Assembly: GCF_023373525.1 (NCBI RefSeq)
Contig: NZ_CP097218.1
Span: 558,001-622,000 of the forward strand
Direction: 5' to 3'
Source of the DNA: Brachybacterium kimchii
GTDB taxonomy: Bacteria; Actinomycetota; Actinomycetes; Actinomycetales; Dermabacteraceae
Length of the DNA stretch: 64,000 nt
Shown: positions 45,422-57,073 of the stretch, piece by piece
Position numbering within the stretch: the stretch's first letter is position 1
How the letters are laid out: each line of letters opens with the position of its first letter
The notes under the pieces: model-generated
Seen by the model: the letters and a program-made list of their open reading frames with translations, nothing else
Database searches by the model: none
What the model was told of the DNA's origin: nothing
Position numbers and translations under genes: made by a program

Positions 45422-47204
<1,783 letters not shown>

Positions 47205-47230
47205 TCCCACTGATCGGCTGATCCACGGGC

Positions 47231-47260
47231 GGCGGGCTCTCCCCGAGGGGAGGGCCCGCC
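47231..47260. terminator. Terminator hairpin after ilvC
   Basis: GGCGGGCTCTCCC pairs with GGGAGGGCCCGCC (one T-G wobble) around CGAG, 26 bp after the ilvC stop. It closes the ilvBNC group before serA. Confidence 0.6.
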
Positions 47261-47341
47261 GTTCGCGTGCCCGAGGTCGCTCGGGCACACGAGGCGTCGT
47301 CTCACTCGATGACCCTCCCGCCCGCATGGCGGACAGCGGTC

Positions 47342-47347
47342 TAGGCT
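47342..47347 (+). promoter_or_regulatory. -10 element TAGGCT of serA
   Basis: TAGGCT lies 64 nt before the serA GTG, within the 207-bp gap after ilvC; GGAGGAGA (about 47399-47406) provides the ribosome site. Confidence 0.45.
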
Positions 47348-47411
47348 GTCCCCGTACCCGTCGCTCTCGAGGATGCGTGCGACGACCGCCATCCGCACCG
47401 GAGGAGATTCC

Positions 47412-49019
47412 GTGACGCGTCCCGTCGTGCTCATCGCAGAGGAGCTGTCGCCCGCGACCCTCGAGGTCCTGGGGTCCGACGTCGAGATCCAGACCGTGGA
47501 CGGCACCGACCGTCCTTCGCTGCTGTCGGCCGTCAAGGACGCCGACGCGATCCTGGTGCGCTCGGCGACCCAGGTCGATGCCGAGGTCTTCGCCGCCGCC
47601 GGCCACCTCAAGGTCGTCGCCCGCGCAGGGGTGGGCCTGGACAACGTGGACGTGCCCGCCGCGACCGCCGCCGGCGTCATGGTCATCAACGCCCCCACCT
47701 CGAACATCGTCTCCGCCGCCGAGCTCGCGATCACGCTGATCCTCGCCTCGCTGCGCAACCTCGGCCGTGCCGACGCCTCCGTGAAGGCCGGCAAGTGGGA
47801 GCGCAAGCAGCTCACCGGCGTCGAGCTCCTCGAGAAGACCGTCGGCATCGTCGGCTTCGGCCGCATCGGCCAGCTCGTCGCCGAGCGCCTGCGCCCCTTC
47901 GGCGTGAACCTGCTCGCCTACGACCCCTACATCAACCACGCGCGCGCCGCCGACCTCGGCGCCCGCGTCGTCGAGCTCGACGAGCTCATGCGCACCGCGG
48001 ACGTCGTCACCGTGCACATGCCGCGCACACCGGAGACCGTCGGCCTCATCGGCGCCGAGCAGTTCGCGATCGCCAAGCCCAACCTCCACGTCGTCAACGC
48101 CGCCCGCGGCGGCCTCATCGACGAGGAGGCGCTCTTCGACGCCCTCAGCACCGGCAGGATCGCCGGCGCCGGCCTCGACGTCTACTCGAGCGAGCCCCCG
48201 GCGAAGTCCGAGACCGCCGCGAAGCTGCTGGACCTCCCGAACATCACGCTCACCCCGCACCTGGGCGCCTCCACCGCCGAGGCCCAGGAGAAGGCCGGCG
48301 TCGCCGTCGCCCGCTCCGTGCGCCTGGCGCTGGCGGGCGAGCTCGTGCCGGACGCCGTGAACGTCGCCGGCGGCGCGATCGACGACCTCGTGCGGCCCGG
48401 CATCGCCCTGGCCGACCGCCTGGGCCAGCTGTTCACCGCGATCGCCGCCGAGGGCCCGGAGCTGCTCGAGGTCGTGGTGCGCGGGGAGATCGCCACCCGC
48501 GACGTCACCGCCCTCAAGCTCTCCGCCCTGCGCGGCGTGTTCCGCCAGGTCGTCACCGAGCAGGTCAGCTACGTCAATGCACCGGTCCTCGCCGAGGAGC
48601 GCGGCATCCGCGTCGACCTCGTCACCAGCGAGGACTCCGAGCGCTTCCGCAACGTGGTGCAGATCCGCGGCACCCTGCGCGACGGCCGCGTGGTCTCCGT
48701 CTCCGGCACCCTCTCGGGCACGGAGCAGTCGCAGAAGCTCACCGAGGTCGACGGCCTCGACCTCGACGTCCAGCTCAGCGACCACCTGCTGCTCATCACC
48801 TACCAGGACCGCCCGGGGCTCGTGGGCGCCTACGGCGCACTCCTCGGCGACGCCGACGTGAACATCGCCGGCATGCAGGTCTCCCGCCGCGGCGAGGAGC
48901 GCGGGGGAGAGGTCCTCGTGGTCCTCAACCTCGACCAGGGCGTCGACCAGGACCTCGCCGACCGCATCGGCGAGGCCGTCGGCGCGAGCGCCTCGCTCGC
49001 GGTCGACATCACCTACTGA
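47412..49019 (+). CDS. serA: D-3-phosphoglycerate dehydrogenase SerA
   Basis: A 535-residue type 1 PGDH, first step of serine synthesis. It has substrate-binding [17 protein letters not shown], the NAD motif [17 protein letters not shown], the catalytic region [13 protein letters not shown] and [11 protein letters not shown], an ASB domain and a C-terminal ACT domain ([20 protein letters not shown]). GTG 47412 was chosen for its GGAGGAG site over ATG 47373. It lies between ilvC and leuB, a common order in actinobacteria. Confidence 0.96.
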   Translation: MTRPVVLIAEELSPATLEVLGSDVEIQTVDGTDRPSLLSAVKDADAILVRSATQVDAEVFAAAGHLKVVARAGVGLDNVDVPAATAAGVMVINAPTSNIVSAAELAITLILASLRNLGRADASVKAGKWERKQLTGVELLEKTVGIVGFGRIGQLVAERLRPFGVNLLAYDPYINHARAADLGARVVELDELMRTADVVTVHMPRTPETVGLIGAEQFAIAKPNLHVVNAARGGLIDEEALFDALSTGRIAGAGLDVYSSEPPAKSETAAKLLDLPNITLTPHLGASTAEAQEKAGVAVARSVRLALAGELVPDAVNVAGGAIDDLVRPGIALADRLGQLFTAIAAEGPELLEVVVRGEIATRDVTALKLSALRGVFRQVVTEQVSYVNAPVLAEERGIRVDLVTSEDSERFRNVVQIRGTLRDGRVVSVSGTLSGTEQSQKLTEVDGLDLDVQLSDHLLLITYQDRPGLVGAYGALLGDADVNIAGMQVSRRGEERGGEVLVVLNLDQGVDQDLADRIGEAVGASASLAVDITY

Positions 49020-49095
49020 ACCCGCCCGGCGGGGCGTCGAGCGCCGACGCCCCGCCGGCACCACCGCAGATCCGACGAAGGAGAACGCAGGAGCC

Positions 49096-50166
49096 ATGAG
49101 CAGCACGAAGAGCATCCGACTCGCCGTCATCGAGGGCGACGGGATCGGCCACGAGGTCGTCCCCGAGGGTCTCAAGGTGCTGCGCGCCGCCCTCGCGCCC
49201 GAGGGCGTCGAGGTCGAGACCACCGACTTCGACCTCGGCGCGGGCCGCTGGCGCCGCACCGGTGAGACCCTCACCGACGAGGACATGGAGCAGCTCGCCG
49301 GGCACGACGCGATCCTGCTGGGAGCCGTCGGCGATCCCGACATCCCTTCCGGGATCCTCGAGCGCGGGATGCTGCTGAAGCTCCGCTTCGGCTTCGACCA
49401 CTTCGTGAACCTGCGCCCCACGCGTCTCGCCCCCGGCGTCACCTCGCCGCTCGCCGACCCCGGCGACGTCGACTTCGTCGTGGTGCGCGAGGGCACCGAG
49501 GGCCCGTACGTGGGCAACGGCGGCACCATGCGAGAGGGCACCGACCTCGAGGTCGCCACCGAGGTCTCGCTGAACACCGCCGTGGGCGTCGAGCGCGTGG
49601 TCCGCTTCGCCTTCGACCAGGCTGAGGCGCGCCGCAGCAAGCTCACCCTCGTCCACAAGCACAACGTGCTCGTGAACGCCGGGCACCTGTGGCGCCGGAT
49701 CGTCGAGAAGGTCGGCGCCGAGCACCCCGATGTCGCCGTCGACTACCTGCACGTGGATGCCGCGACCATCTTCCTGGTCACCGATCCCGCGCGCTTCGAC
49801 GTGATCGTCACCGACAACCTCTTCGGCGACATCCTCACCGACCTCGCCGGCGCCATCAGCGGCGGCATCGGACTCGCCGCGAGCGGCAACATCAACCCCA
49901 CGGGTGCCTTCCCCTCGATGTTCGAGCCCGTGCACGGCTCCGCCCCGGACATCGCCGGCCAGCAGAAGGCCGACCCCACCGCGACGGTCCTCTCCGTCGC
50001 CCTCCTGCTCGAGCAGCAGGGATTCGCCGACGCCGCCGCCCGCGTGCGCGCAGCCGTCGACGAGGACCTCTCCCGCCGCGCCGAACTCGGCGCGCGCACG
50101 ACCACGCAGATCGGCGACGCCCTGGTCGCGGGCGTATCCGGCGCCGCGGCCGTACGCGAGGGCTGA
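49096..50166 (+). CDS. leuB: 3-isopropylmalate dehydrogenase LeuB
   Basis: A 356-residue enzyme of leucine synthesis. It starts [20 protein letters not shown], has the substrate loop [16 protein letters not shown], the Lys/Asp pair in VHKHNVL and [13 protein letters not shown], and [25 protein letters not shown] is upstream. It follows serA by 76 bp and is probably in the same unit. Isocitrate or tartrate dehydrogenase is less likely given context and length. Confidence 0.95.
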   Translation: MSSTKSIRLAVIEGDGIGHEVVPEGLKVLRAALAPEGVEVETTDFDLGAGRWRRTGETLTDEDMEQLAGHDAILLGAVGDPDIPSGILERGMLLKLRFGFDHFVNLRPTRLAPGVTSPLADPGDVDFVVVREGTEGPYVGNGGTMREGTDLEVATEVSLNTAVGVERVVRFAFDQAEARRSKLTLVHKHNVLVNAGHLWRRIVEKVGAEHPDVAVDYLHVDAATIFLVTDPARFDVIVTDNLFGDILTDLAGAISGGIGLAASGNINPTGAFPSMFEPVHGSAPDIAGQQKADPTATVLSVALLLEQQGFADAAARVRAAVDEDLSRRAELGARTTTQIGDALVAGVSGAAAVREG

Positions 50167-50208
50167 CGAGGGCACCCGCCCCCGTCCGCCCGCCCCGTCG
50201 GCCGCATC

Positions 50209-50256
50209 GGCGCCGCCGGCCCGTCCGCCGCTCTGGCGCCGCCGGCCCGTCGGCCG
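50209..50256. repeat. Short direct repeat before ilvE
   Basis: Two 22-bp copies starting GGCGCCGCCGGCCCGTC (50209-50230 and 50235-50256) differ at one base, spaced 26 bp apart, in the 178-bp leuB-ilvE gap. Low complexity; no function seen. Confidence 0.5.
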
Positions 50257-50310
50257 TCCCGTGCCCCGGCACATCGGCCGTGCCCGCGTCGCATCGCCCT
50301 CGCCCCGCCG

Positions 50311-50316
50311 TATCCT
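50311..50316 (+). promoter_or_regulatory. -10 element TATCCT of ilvE
   Basis: TATCCT lies 28 nt before the ilvE ATG; GAAGGAG (50331-50337) follows as ribosome site. Confidence 0.4.
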
Positions 50317-50344
50317 GCACACGTCGCCCCGAAGGAGTCCTTCC

Positions 50345-51436
50345 ATGTCCCATCTCGAGTTCCCGCTCACCGAGACCACCCGCAGCCAGTCCGACGTGGA
50401 CCGCGCGGCGGTGCTCGCCAAGCCCGGCTTCGGCGAGCACTTCACCGACTTCATGACCCACGCGCAGTGGACCGCCGACGACGGCTGGACCAGTGGCGAG
50501 GTCGTGCCCTTCGGCCCGCTCACGCTGAGCCCGGCCGCGGCCGTCTTCCACTACGCCCAGGAGATCTTCGAGGGCCTCAAGGCGTTCCGTCACGCCGACG
50601 GCTCCGTGTGGACCTTCCGTCCTGAGAAGAACGCCGAGCGCATGCAGCGCTCTGCCCGCCGTCTCGCCCTGCCTGAGCTGCCCACCGAGGACTTCCTCGC
50701 GTCGTTGAAGGCCCAGGTCTCGGCCGACGAGCCGTGGGTGCCCGCCGCCGGCGGCGAGGACTCGCTGTACATCCGGCCGTTCATGTTCGCCTCCGAGGCG
50801 TTCCTGGGGGTGCGCGCCGCACAGCAGGTCGACTACTACGTGATCACCTCGCCCGCGGGCGCCTACTTCCCGCGCGGCGTGCAGCCCCTCGTGGTCTGGG
50901 TCTCCGACAACTACGCCCGCGCGGGCGCCGGCGGCACCGGCGACGCCAAGTGCGGCGGCAACTACGCCTCCTCGCTGCTGGGCAAGAAGGAGGCCGCCGA
51001 GCACGGGGCCGACGAGGTCCTGTTCCTGGACTCCGAGACCCACACGACCATCGACGAGCTCTCCGGCATGAACGTCATGGCGATCACGAACGACGGGCGC
51101 ATCCTCACCCCCGAGCTCACCGGCTCGATCCTCGAGGGCGTCACCCGCGACTCGATCCTGCAGCTCGCCCGTGACCGCGGCCTCGAGCCCGCCGAGCAGA
51201 AGATGAGCATGGACTGGGTGACGGACAGGATCACCAGCGGCGAGATCGTCGAGATGTTCGCCTGCGGCACCGCAGCGGTCATCAACCCGATCGGCGAGTT
51301 CCGCTCCCCGAAGGGGTCGTGGACCGTCGGCGACGGCGGCTCGGGCGAGATCACCCTGTCCCTGCGCGAGGAGCTCACCGGCATCCAGACGGGCACGGTC
51401 GAGGACCGCCACGGATGGCTGCACCGCCTCGCGTGA
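50345..51436 (+). CDS. ilvE: Branched-chain amino acid aminotransferase IlvE
   Basis: A 363-residue class IV PLP enzyme, last step of Val/Leu/Ile synthesis. It has AVFHYAQEIFEGLKAFRHAD, YIRPFMFASEAFLGV, the PLP lysine in GDAKCGGNYASSLLGKK, EVLFLD and MSMDWVTDRI. The start fits family length and the GAAGGAG site. It closes the branched-chain block. Confidence 0.96.
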   Translation: MSHLEFPLTETTRSQSDVDRAAVLAKPGFGEHFTDFMTHAQWTADDGWTSGEVVPFGPLTLSPAAAVFHYAQEIFEGLKAFRHADGSVWTFRPEKNAERMQRSARRLALPELPTEDFLASLKAQVSADEPWVPAAGGEDSLYIRPFMFASEAFLGVRAAQQVDYYVITSPAGAYFPRGVQPLVVWVSDNYARAGAGGTGDAKCGGNYASSLLGKKEAAEHGADEVLFLDSETHTTIDELSGMNVMAITNDGRILTPELTGSILEGVTRDSILQLARDRGLEPAEQKMSMDWVTDRITSGEIVEMFACGTAAVINPIGEFRSPKGSWTVGDGGSGEITLSLREELTGIQTGTVEDRHGWLHRLA

Positions 51437-51476
51437 CGACGGCGCATCAGGCGTGCGGCGCACCGGGGCGGGCGGC

Positions 51477-52373
51477 ATGAGGGTCCTGGTCACCGGCGGC
51501 ACCGGGTTCATCGGCGCCGCCGTGGTGCGCGAGCTGCGCGAGGCCGGGCACCACGTGCTCGGCCTCGCGCGCTCGCAGCGCTCGGCCGACGCCCTCGCGG
51601 CCGCCGGCGCTGAGCCGGTGCGGGGGAGCCTCGAGGACCCGACTGCCCTGCACGCCGCCGCGGGGCGGGCCGACGCCGCGATCCACACGGCCTTCGACAA
51701 CGCGAGCCCGCTGCGCATGCGCCGGGCCGCCCGCACCGAGCGCGCGGCCCTCGAGGCGATCGCCGCCGGGTTCTCCGGTAGCCTGCGGCCCCTGGTCGCG
51801 GCGGGCGGCTTCGCGCCCGTGCGGAGCGTCGGCCCCCTGATCACCGAGGAGGACAGCGCCTCCGACCGCGCGGGCCTGCTGGGCAGGAACGTCGAGCGCA
51901 CGCTCATGCGCCTCGCCGCGGCAGGGACGAACGCCTCCGTGGTGCGACTGCCGTGCGTGCACGGCGAGGGCGACCGCTTCACGCTGCCGCACCTCATCGC
52001 GCTCGCCCGCCGACACGGCCGCTCGACCTTCGCGGGCGACGGCGCGAACCGGATCCCCGCCGTGCACCACGTCGACGCCGCGCGCGTCTTCGTCGGCGCC
52101 ATCGAGCGGGCGGTCCCCGGCGCGCGCTATGACGCCGTGGCCGAGGAGGGCGTCCCCTTCCGCGCCATCGCGGAGGCCATCGGCGCAGGGCTGGGTGTCC
52201 CGACCGTGAGCACGCGCGGCCTCGCCACGCTGCGGGCGTTCGGCGCGTACACGCCCTACGCGACCGCGGACCGGCCGGCCTACAGCGCGATCACCCGGGA
52301 GCAGCTGGGCTGGGCGCCGACGGGTCCCGGCGTGCTCGCGGACCTGGAGCGGCCGGAGTACTTCGAGGGCTGA
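51477..52373 (+). CDS. NAD(P)-dependent epimerase/dehydratase family protein
   Basis: A 298-residue SDR-like protein. The nucleotide motif is MRVLVTGGTGFIGAAVVREL; the usual catalytic YxxxK is not clear (FSGSLRPLVAAGGFA lies in its place), as in atypical extended SDRs. VVRLPCVHGEGDRFTLPHLI and NRIPAVHHVDAARVFVGAIE follow that group. It is 40 bp after ilvE; a functional link is not evident. Substrate unknown. Confidence 0.85.
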   Translation: MRVLVTGGTGFIGAAVVRELREAGHHVLGLARSQRSADALAAAGAEPVRGSLEDPTALHAAAGRADAAIHTAFDNASPLRMRRAARTERAALEAIAAGFSGSLRPLVAAGGFAPVRSVGPLITEEDSASDRAGLLGRNVERTLMRLAAAGTNASVVRLPCVHGEGDRFTLPHLIALARRHGRSTFAGDGANRIPAVHHVDAARVFVGAIERAVPGARYDAVAEEGVPFRAIAEAIGAGLGVPTVSTRGLATLRAFGAYTPYATADRPAYSAITREQLGWAPTGPGVLADLERPEYFEG

Positions 52374-52416
52374 CGGCAGGGCGAACTGACGGGCCGCTAC
52401 GGGCGGAGGCCCGTGC

Positions 52417-54030
52417 TCACCCGTCGGACCTCGGCATGCCGTCTGACCATTCCGCCCGCGCCTCCGCGGCGCGGTCGGCGAGGGTCTCGCCGGCGCCCGC
52501 GTAGAGGTGGACGACGGTCGAGAGGCCCGCGCGCTCGAACTCGTCGACGTCCTCCGTGTACTTCGCGATCGCCGCGATCACGCGGCCCGGACGCTCGCCG
52601 CCCACCAGGCGCAGCTCGCCGAGGGCCCCGAGGTTCGCGGTCTGCGAGGGCATGGCGAGGACCACGACGACCACGCCGGCGTCCTCCCGCACCCGCAGCC
52701 AGAAGTCCCGGTCGGTCGCATCTCCCTCGACCACACGGAAGCCGTGGGAGCGCAGCGTGGTCACGAGCGCCGCGTCGTGCTCGACGCCGAGCACCCGGTA
52801 GCCGTGCACGTCACGCAGCTGGAGGTAGGCCATCCGGCCCACTCGTCCCATGCCGAGCACCACGGCCTCCGCATTGGCGAGATCGATCGGTCTGTCGTCC
52901 CGGTGGAGCCGGTCGGGGGCGTGCTTGGGCAGTCGCATCGCCAGGCGCGTGCCGAACGTGGTGGCCAGCGGGTTGCTCAGCGAGGACAGGATGAATCCAC
53001 CGGTCACCGCGATCACCAGGGCGTTGAGCCACTGCGTGGAGAGCCATCCGGCCTGCACGCCGACCGCGGCGAGGATCAGTGCGAACTCGGAGTAGTTCGC
53101 CAGCAGCAGCGAGGCGAGGACGCTCGTGCGATTGCGCAGCCCCAGCAGCCACAGCAGCAGCCAGTACACGGCCGCCTGCACGGGCAGCAGGAGCAGCAGG
53201 GAGAGTCCGTCGATGACGTCCCGCAGCGTCGGCACGCCCTCGAAGCCGATCTCTACGAAGAAGCAGACCAGCAGCAGCTCCTTGAGCGTGAACATGGTGC
53301 GGGCGAGCTTGTCGGCTCCCGTGTGCTTGGAGAGGATCACGCCCATCAGCAGCGATCCCAGCCCGCCCGAGAGGCCGAGGTACTCGAAGAGCGCGTACCC
53401 GGGCACGAGCGCCATGGCGAGTCCGAACAGCGCCCCCAGATCGCCGTCGCCCAGGCGGTGCCAGCGCCTCGTGATGACCACGAGCACCGGCACGATGACG
53501 AGCAGGCCCAGCGACCACGGGTTCGGCGCGCTGCCGGTGGAGACGGCGATCAGCACCACGGCGATCACGTCCTGCATGATCAGCACGCCGATGCAGATGC
53601 GCCCGTACAGCGACTGCTCGTCGTCGCGGTCGGCGAGGACCTTCAGCACCATGATCGTGGAGGAGAACGAGAGCACCAGCGCGAGCTCGAGCAGCTTGTG
53701 CAGGGGCTCCGGACCTGCGAGCCCGACGAGGCCCAGGACGGCGAGGAAGACGGCGCCGATCACGGTCATGGCGAGCATGTGCGCGCCCGCAGTCAGCCAC
53801 ACCTCGACGCGCAGCAGCACGCGCAGGTCCAGGTGGAGGCCGATCGCGAAGAGCATGAGGGCCACGCCCAGGTCCGCGAGCATCGGCAGGGCGGAGAGCT
53901 CCGCGACGCCGATCGCGTGCAGCAGGAAGCCTGCGCCGAGGTAGCCGATGAGGGGCGGGAGCCGCAGCAGGCGTGCCAGCAGGCCGAGTCCGAAGACCAC
54001 GACCAGGTAGGTCACCAGCAGCTCGCCCAT
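52417..54030 (-). CDS. Kef-type cation/proton antiporter (CPA2) with TrkA-N domain
   Basis: A 537-residue protein: about twelve membrane spans (family motifs LIGYLGAGFLLHAIGVAELS, DLGVALMLFAIGLHLDL, SFSSTIMVLKVLADR, ANYSEFALILAAVG) followed by a TrkA-N/RCK domain at about residues 405-520 (AVVLGMGRVGRMAYLQLRDV, VVEGDATDRDFW). KefB/YbaL-like: probably K+ efflux in exchange for H+, gated by nucleotide. GGAGGC precedes the ATG. A single transcription unit. Confidence 0.9.
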   Translation of the reverse strand: MGELLVTYLVVVFGLGLLARLLRLPPLIGYLGAGFLLHAIGVAELSALPMLADLGVALMLFAIGLHLDLRVLLRVEVWLTAGAHMLAMTVIGAVFLAVLGLVGLAGPEPLHKLLELALVLSFSSTIMVLKVLADRDDEQSLYGRICIGVLIMQDVIAVVLIAVSTGSAPNPWSLGLLVIVPVLVVITRRWHRLGDGDLGALFGLAMALVPGYALFEYLGLSGGLGSLLMGVILSKHTGADKLARTMFTLKELLLVCFFVEIGFEGVPTLRDVIDGLSLLLLLPVQAAVYWLLLWLLGLRNRTSVLASLLLANYSEFALILAAVGVQAGWLSTQWLNALVIAVTGGFILSSLSNPLATTFGTRLAMRLPKHAPDRLHRDDRPIDLANAEAVVLGMGRVGRMAYLQLRDVHGYRVLGVEHDAALVTTLRSHGFRVVEGDATDRDFWLRVREDAGVVVVVLAMPSQTANLGALGELRLVGGERPGRVIAAIAKYTEDVDEFERAGLSTVVHLYAGAGETLADRAAEARAEWSDGMPRSDG

Positions 54031-54134
54031 GCCTCCATCTTCCCTTACGCGAGCGCTCGGCAGGAGACGAACCGCACACCGATCTCAGGGCGCCGGCACG
54101 GTCGCGACGAGGTGGGGACGGCGGCGGATCCCCG

Positions 54135-55052
54135 TCATCCGGCGTGCTGCAGCCCCGTGCGGTGACCGGCGCGCGCCGTCTCCGAACGCTTGGAGAGATC
54201 CATGGCGCCCGCCCCGATGAGGGGCTGCGTCCGGGGATCAGGCACGATCACCTGCACCTCGGCTCCGGCTGCGCGCAGCTCCTCGACCTGTGCCGAGAGC
54301 TGCATGTTCCAGGCGAGGGGATGGCGGGTGCGCCCGCCGAAGGGGGAGAGCACCAGCACGCGCTCCATGCCGCGGGCGAGGTCGGCGTTCTCGTTGCGCC
54401 GGTAGCCGCCGTCCAGGAACCAGCGGTCCCCGATCCGGTAGGGGAGTCCGCTCGAGCAGCTCGCCGCGACCGCATCCACGAGCGGGACACCCGCTTCGCG
54501 ATCGAAGACGGTGCCCTCGCCGGTCTCGGCGTCGAGCGCCGTGATCCGCAGTGGGATCTCAGGCCATCGGGACGTGGGCAGTCGCCCGCCGACGATGCTC
54601 CGCCAGCGCTCGGTCCAGGCGTTCGAGCGAGCGTCCGGGAAGTCCAGCGCCGCGGCGCCCAGGAGTCGCCGCATGTGCGGGGCGTCCTCGGCGGCATCGA
54701 TGATCCGCTGCGTGCGGGTCAGGTGGTCCACGGGCGGAGCCGCCCGCGGCGCATCCGGCGCGCCGTCGGCGCGTAGGGACGCGGCGCGCGGGCCAGGGGC
54801 GGGAGCAGCGGGTGGCGTCTCGAGGGCGGCTGCATAGAGCGCGGCGAGGTCTCCGGATGCCGCTTGAGCCGCGGCCGTCGCTCCTGCGGAGGTGCCGACG
54901 AGGAGGTCGGCGTCGGCCGCGTCGAGGCCGCCGTCGCGGAGTCCCGCGAGGACGCCGATCAGCCAGGCGTTGCCCGTGGCGCCCCCGCCGCCGAGCACGA
55001 TGCCCCAGGTGTCCGCCGTCGCGTGGGCAGGGATCGAGGACTCGGGTGCCAT
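54135..55052 (-). CDS. Patatin-like phospholipase family protein
   Basis: A 305-residue patatin. The oxyanion motif is VLGGGGATGNAW, the nucleophile is in LLVGTSAGATAA and the catalytic Asp in WFLDGGYRRNEN. The Ser-Asp dyad is complete. No signal peptide, so an intracellular lipid acyl hydrolase. The middle (about residues 75-110) has a Pro/Ala-rich insert. Confidence 0.88.
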   Translation of the reverse strand: MAPESSIPAHATADTWGIVLGGGGATGNAWLIGVLAGLRDGGLDAADADLLVGTSAGATAAAQAASGDLAALYAAALETPPAAPAPGPRAASLRADGAPDAPRAAPPVDHLTRTQRIIDAAEDAPHMRRLLGAAALDFPDARSNAWTERWRSIVGGRLPTSRWPEIPLRITALDAETGEGTVFDREAGVPLVDAVAASCSSGLPYRIGDRWFLDGGYRRNENADLARGMERVLVLSPFGGRTRHPLAWNMQLSAQVEELRAAGAEVQVIVPDPRTQPLIGAGAMDLSKRSETARAGHRTGLQHAG

Positions 55053-55148
55053 GGGGTGCTCCTTCGGATCGTCGGCATCCCTGCCGGAGCCGGGGTCGGG
55101 CCGGCGGCGCGTGCACCGGCTGCCGCCCCGAAGTCGAGAGGCCCGGAC

Positions 55149-55796
55149 TCAGGGCTCCCGGACGGCGTCGAGCGTACTCGGCTCTGCGACGTCGTAATGC
55201 AGGCCGAGCAGGCGACCCTCGGCCGTGAGGCTGACGCTCACCGTGGCGTCGACGCGCTCCCGATGCTCCCGCGCACTGACCAGCGTGACCCGCGCGATCA
55301 CGCGGGCCTCGGGCGTCCCTCGACCGAGGCAGGCGCCGAACACCGGCTCCACACCCGCGAGCACCGGCGCGGCGCCGCCCTCGCCCAGCGCGCGTCGCAT
55401 GCGGGGACTCGCGATCTCATCGAGGAGCTCGGCCTCGCCCGCCGCCGCGTGCTCCATCACCTCGACCGCGCGGGCGACCAGCGAGGGGTCAGGGGTCTCG
55501 GCCTCGGCGATGACCCTCTGGGGCGGTGAGGAGAAGCGCTTCTGCGCAGCCTGACGGGTGATGCCCAGGATGCTGCCGATGTGCGCCCACGAGGTTTCCT
55601 CGGCGCGCGCGGCGGCGACGAAGCGGTGCAGGGTGCGGTCCGCGGAGGCGACCAGCTGCGCCGCGGCCGCAAGCGATTCCTCGCCTCCCATCTCCGCGCT
55701 CCCCAGGGCGCTCGTGCACAGTGACGCGGAGAAGCGCAGCTCCTCGAGGAGCTGCGCCTCCGCGTCGGCCCCTCGGACCGGTCTCTCGGTGCTCAC
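55149..55796 (-). CDS. HTH protein with DUF3887-like C-terminal domain
   Basis: A 215-residue protein. The N-terminal half has a helix-turn-helix-like stretch, TSWAHIGSILGITRQAAQKR; the C-terminal half resembles the DUF3887/NTF2-like fold (VTLVSAREHRERVDATVSVS, GRLLGLHYDV). It starts with GTG overlapping the stop of the CPBP protease gene by 4 bp, so both are co-translated. It may regulate the pair; I cannot confirm DNA binding. Confidence 0.65.
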   Translation of the reverse strand: MSTERPVRGADAEAQLLEELRFSASLCTSALGSAEMGGEESLAAAAQLVASADRTLHRFVAAARAEETSWAHIGSILGITRQAAQKRFSSPPQRVIAEAETPDPSLVARAVEVMEHAAAGEAELLDEIASPRMRRALGEGGAAPVLAGVEPVFGACLGRGTPEARVIARVTLVSAREHRERVDATVSVSLTAEGRLLGLHYDVAEPSTLDAVREP

Positions 55797-56893
55797 CCCT
55801 CGATCCTGCCGGATCCGGGCGCCGACGGGGCGGGGTCCGACGCATGGGCGCTCGCAGGGGAGGCGTCCGACGGGACGGGCGCCGAGGGGAGCCCGCGCAC
55901 GATCGGTCGCCGTGCCCTCCACGGGACGATGACGGCGGCCGTGATCAGCAGCAGCACGACACCGATGATCCCGGCCTGCGTGTCGATCAGCGGATTCAGG
56001 GCCGCACCGGTCGCCATCGTGCTGAAGATGCCGAGCAGCGTGGCGCCCAGCGCGTTCACCGCCGCGTGCGCCCAGGTCGAGGGGAGGGGACTGCCGCCCG
56101 CGCGGTCGGCCAGGCCGCAGAACAGCAGCGACATCACGATGCACGGGAGGATGAAGAAGGGGATCGCGACGTAGCGGGCGACACCGGGGTAGTTGTACCC
56201 GATCGCCATCACCGGCGTGTGCCAGAGCGCCCAGATCACGCCCATCACGAGCGCGGCGCGCACCCGGCCCAGCGGACGCAGTGCGGGCCACAGCCAGCCC
56301 CGCCATCCGATCTCCTCGCCGAGAGTCGCGAAGGCCGTGACGACCAGGCCGAAGACCAGGTTGAACGCCATGATCAGGACGAAGGCGATCGGAGGGATGT
56401 CGGCGCCCGTGAGGTCGGAGATCTGCTGGGTGCCGACGGCCAGCCAGGTGCCGCCGGTGAGATCGCCCGGGACGCCGCGCAGCACCGTGATCACGGAGGT
56501 CAGCAGGATCACGGCCGCGATGGCGACGACGCCGATCACCGACCAGGCGAGGATCCCGCGCCAGCGTCCGCGGAAGCGCAGACCCACGCGGGTGCGCCAG
56601 TTCGTCCTCTCCACGCCCTTGGCCATGATGATCGAGGCGAGCGCGGGCGCCCACATGCCCACCGCGATCACCAGGGTGAAGAACGGATTCGCGATGCCGC
56701 CGGGCAGGAACCAGAAGGGCGCGGCGAACACGGCGAAGATGACATAGGCGAGCAGGACGAACAGGCCCACGCGCTTCCACGGCACCCGGTCGAGGATCAC
56801 CGGCGGGACGATCCGCGGTGCCGGGCGCTGCGGCGCTGCGGATGCATGAGGGACGGAATGCTCGGGTGCGGGGTTCTGGGCTGCGGTGCTCAT
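55793..56893 (-). CDS. CPBP-family intramembrane glutamic protease
   Basis: A 366-residue membrane protein with about eight spans and the CPBP/Rce1-like motifs: EEIGWRGWLWP (EExxxR), WALWHTPVMAIGYN (FxxxH type) and a late His in WAHAAVNALGA. Active residues are all present. The C-terminal 40 residues are Ser/Pro/Ala-rich. Start 56893 was preferred over 56929. An imperfect inverted repeat (56923-56943) lies upstream. The substrate is unknown; family roles include processing of small peptides and immunity. Confidence 0.88.
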   Translation of the reverse strand: MSTAAQNPAPEHSVPHASAAPQRPAPRIVPPVILDRVPWKRVGLFVLLAYVIFAVFAAPFWFLPGGIANPFFTLVIAVGMWAPALASIIMAKGVERTNWRTRVGLRFRGRWRGILAWSVIGVVAIAAVILLTSVITVLRGVPGDLTGGTWLAVGTQQISDLTGADIPPIAFVLIMAFNLVFGLVVTAFATLGEEIGWRGWLWPALRPLGRVRAALVMGVIWALWHTPVMAIGYNYPGVARYVAIPFFILPCIVMSLLFCGLADRAGGSPLPSTWAHAAVNALGATLLGIFSTMATGAALNPLIDTQAGIIGVVLLLITAAVIVPWRARRPIVRGLPSAPVPSDASPASAHASDPAPSAPGSGRIEG

Positions 56894-56922
56894 GTCCTCG
56901 AGACTCCGCCGCCGACGACAGG

Positions 56923-56943
56923 GTGTCAACGTTTGGTGGACAC
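56923..56943. promoter_or_regulatory. Inverted repeat GTGTC-N11-GACAC between divergent genes
   Basis: GTGTC and GACAC flank an AT-richer centre (AACGTTTGGTG). A nearby TTTTGGCGGA resembles the TTTGGTGGA inside it, giving a short direct repeat. It lies 30 bp before the CPBP start, a fitting place for an operator, perhaps of the coupled HTH protein. Confidence 0.35.
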
Positions 56944-57061
56944 TTTTGGCGGAAGGTCGGCGGAGTTCGAGACCAAAGGCGGAGGGGTGGCCGCCGGTGG
57001 TCGAGCGGCGGGCGCCGTCGCCGGTTCGAGGAAACGTGTGGTGCCGCTGCCCCGCCAGTCC

Positions 57062-57067
57062 TAGCGT
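57062..57067 (+). promoter_or_regulatory. -10 element TAGCGT for the methyltransferase
   Basis: TAGCGT ends 6 nt before the ATG at 57074 without a ribosome-binding site: a leaderless-type start. Confidence 0.4.
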
Positions 57068-57073
57068 TGCGCC

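Noticed and set aside
50167..50344. GC-rich repeats before ilvE as a second attenuator
   Set aside because: No leader peptide with branched-chain codons and no terminator with T run; only a low-complexity duplication.
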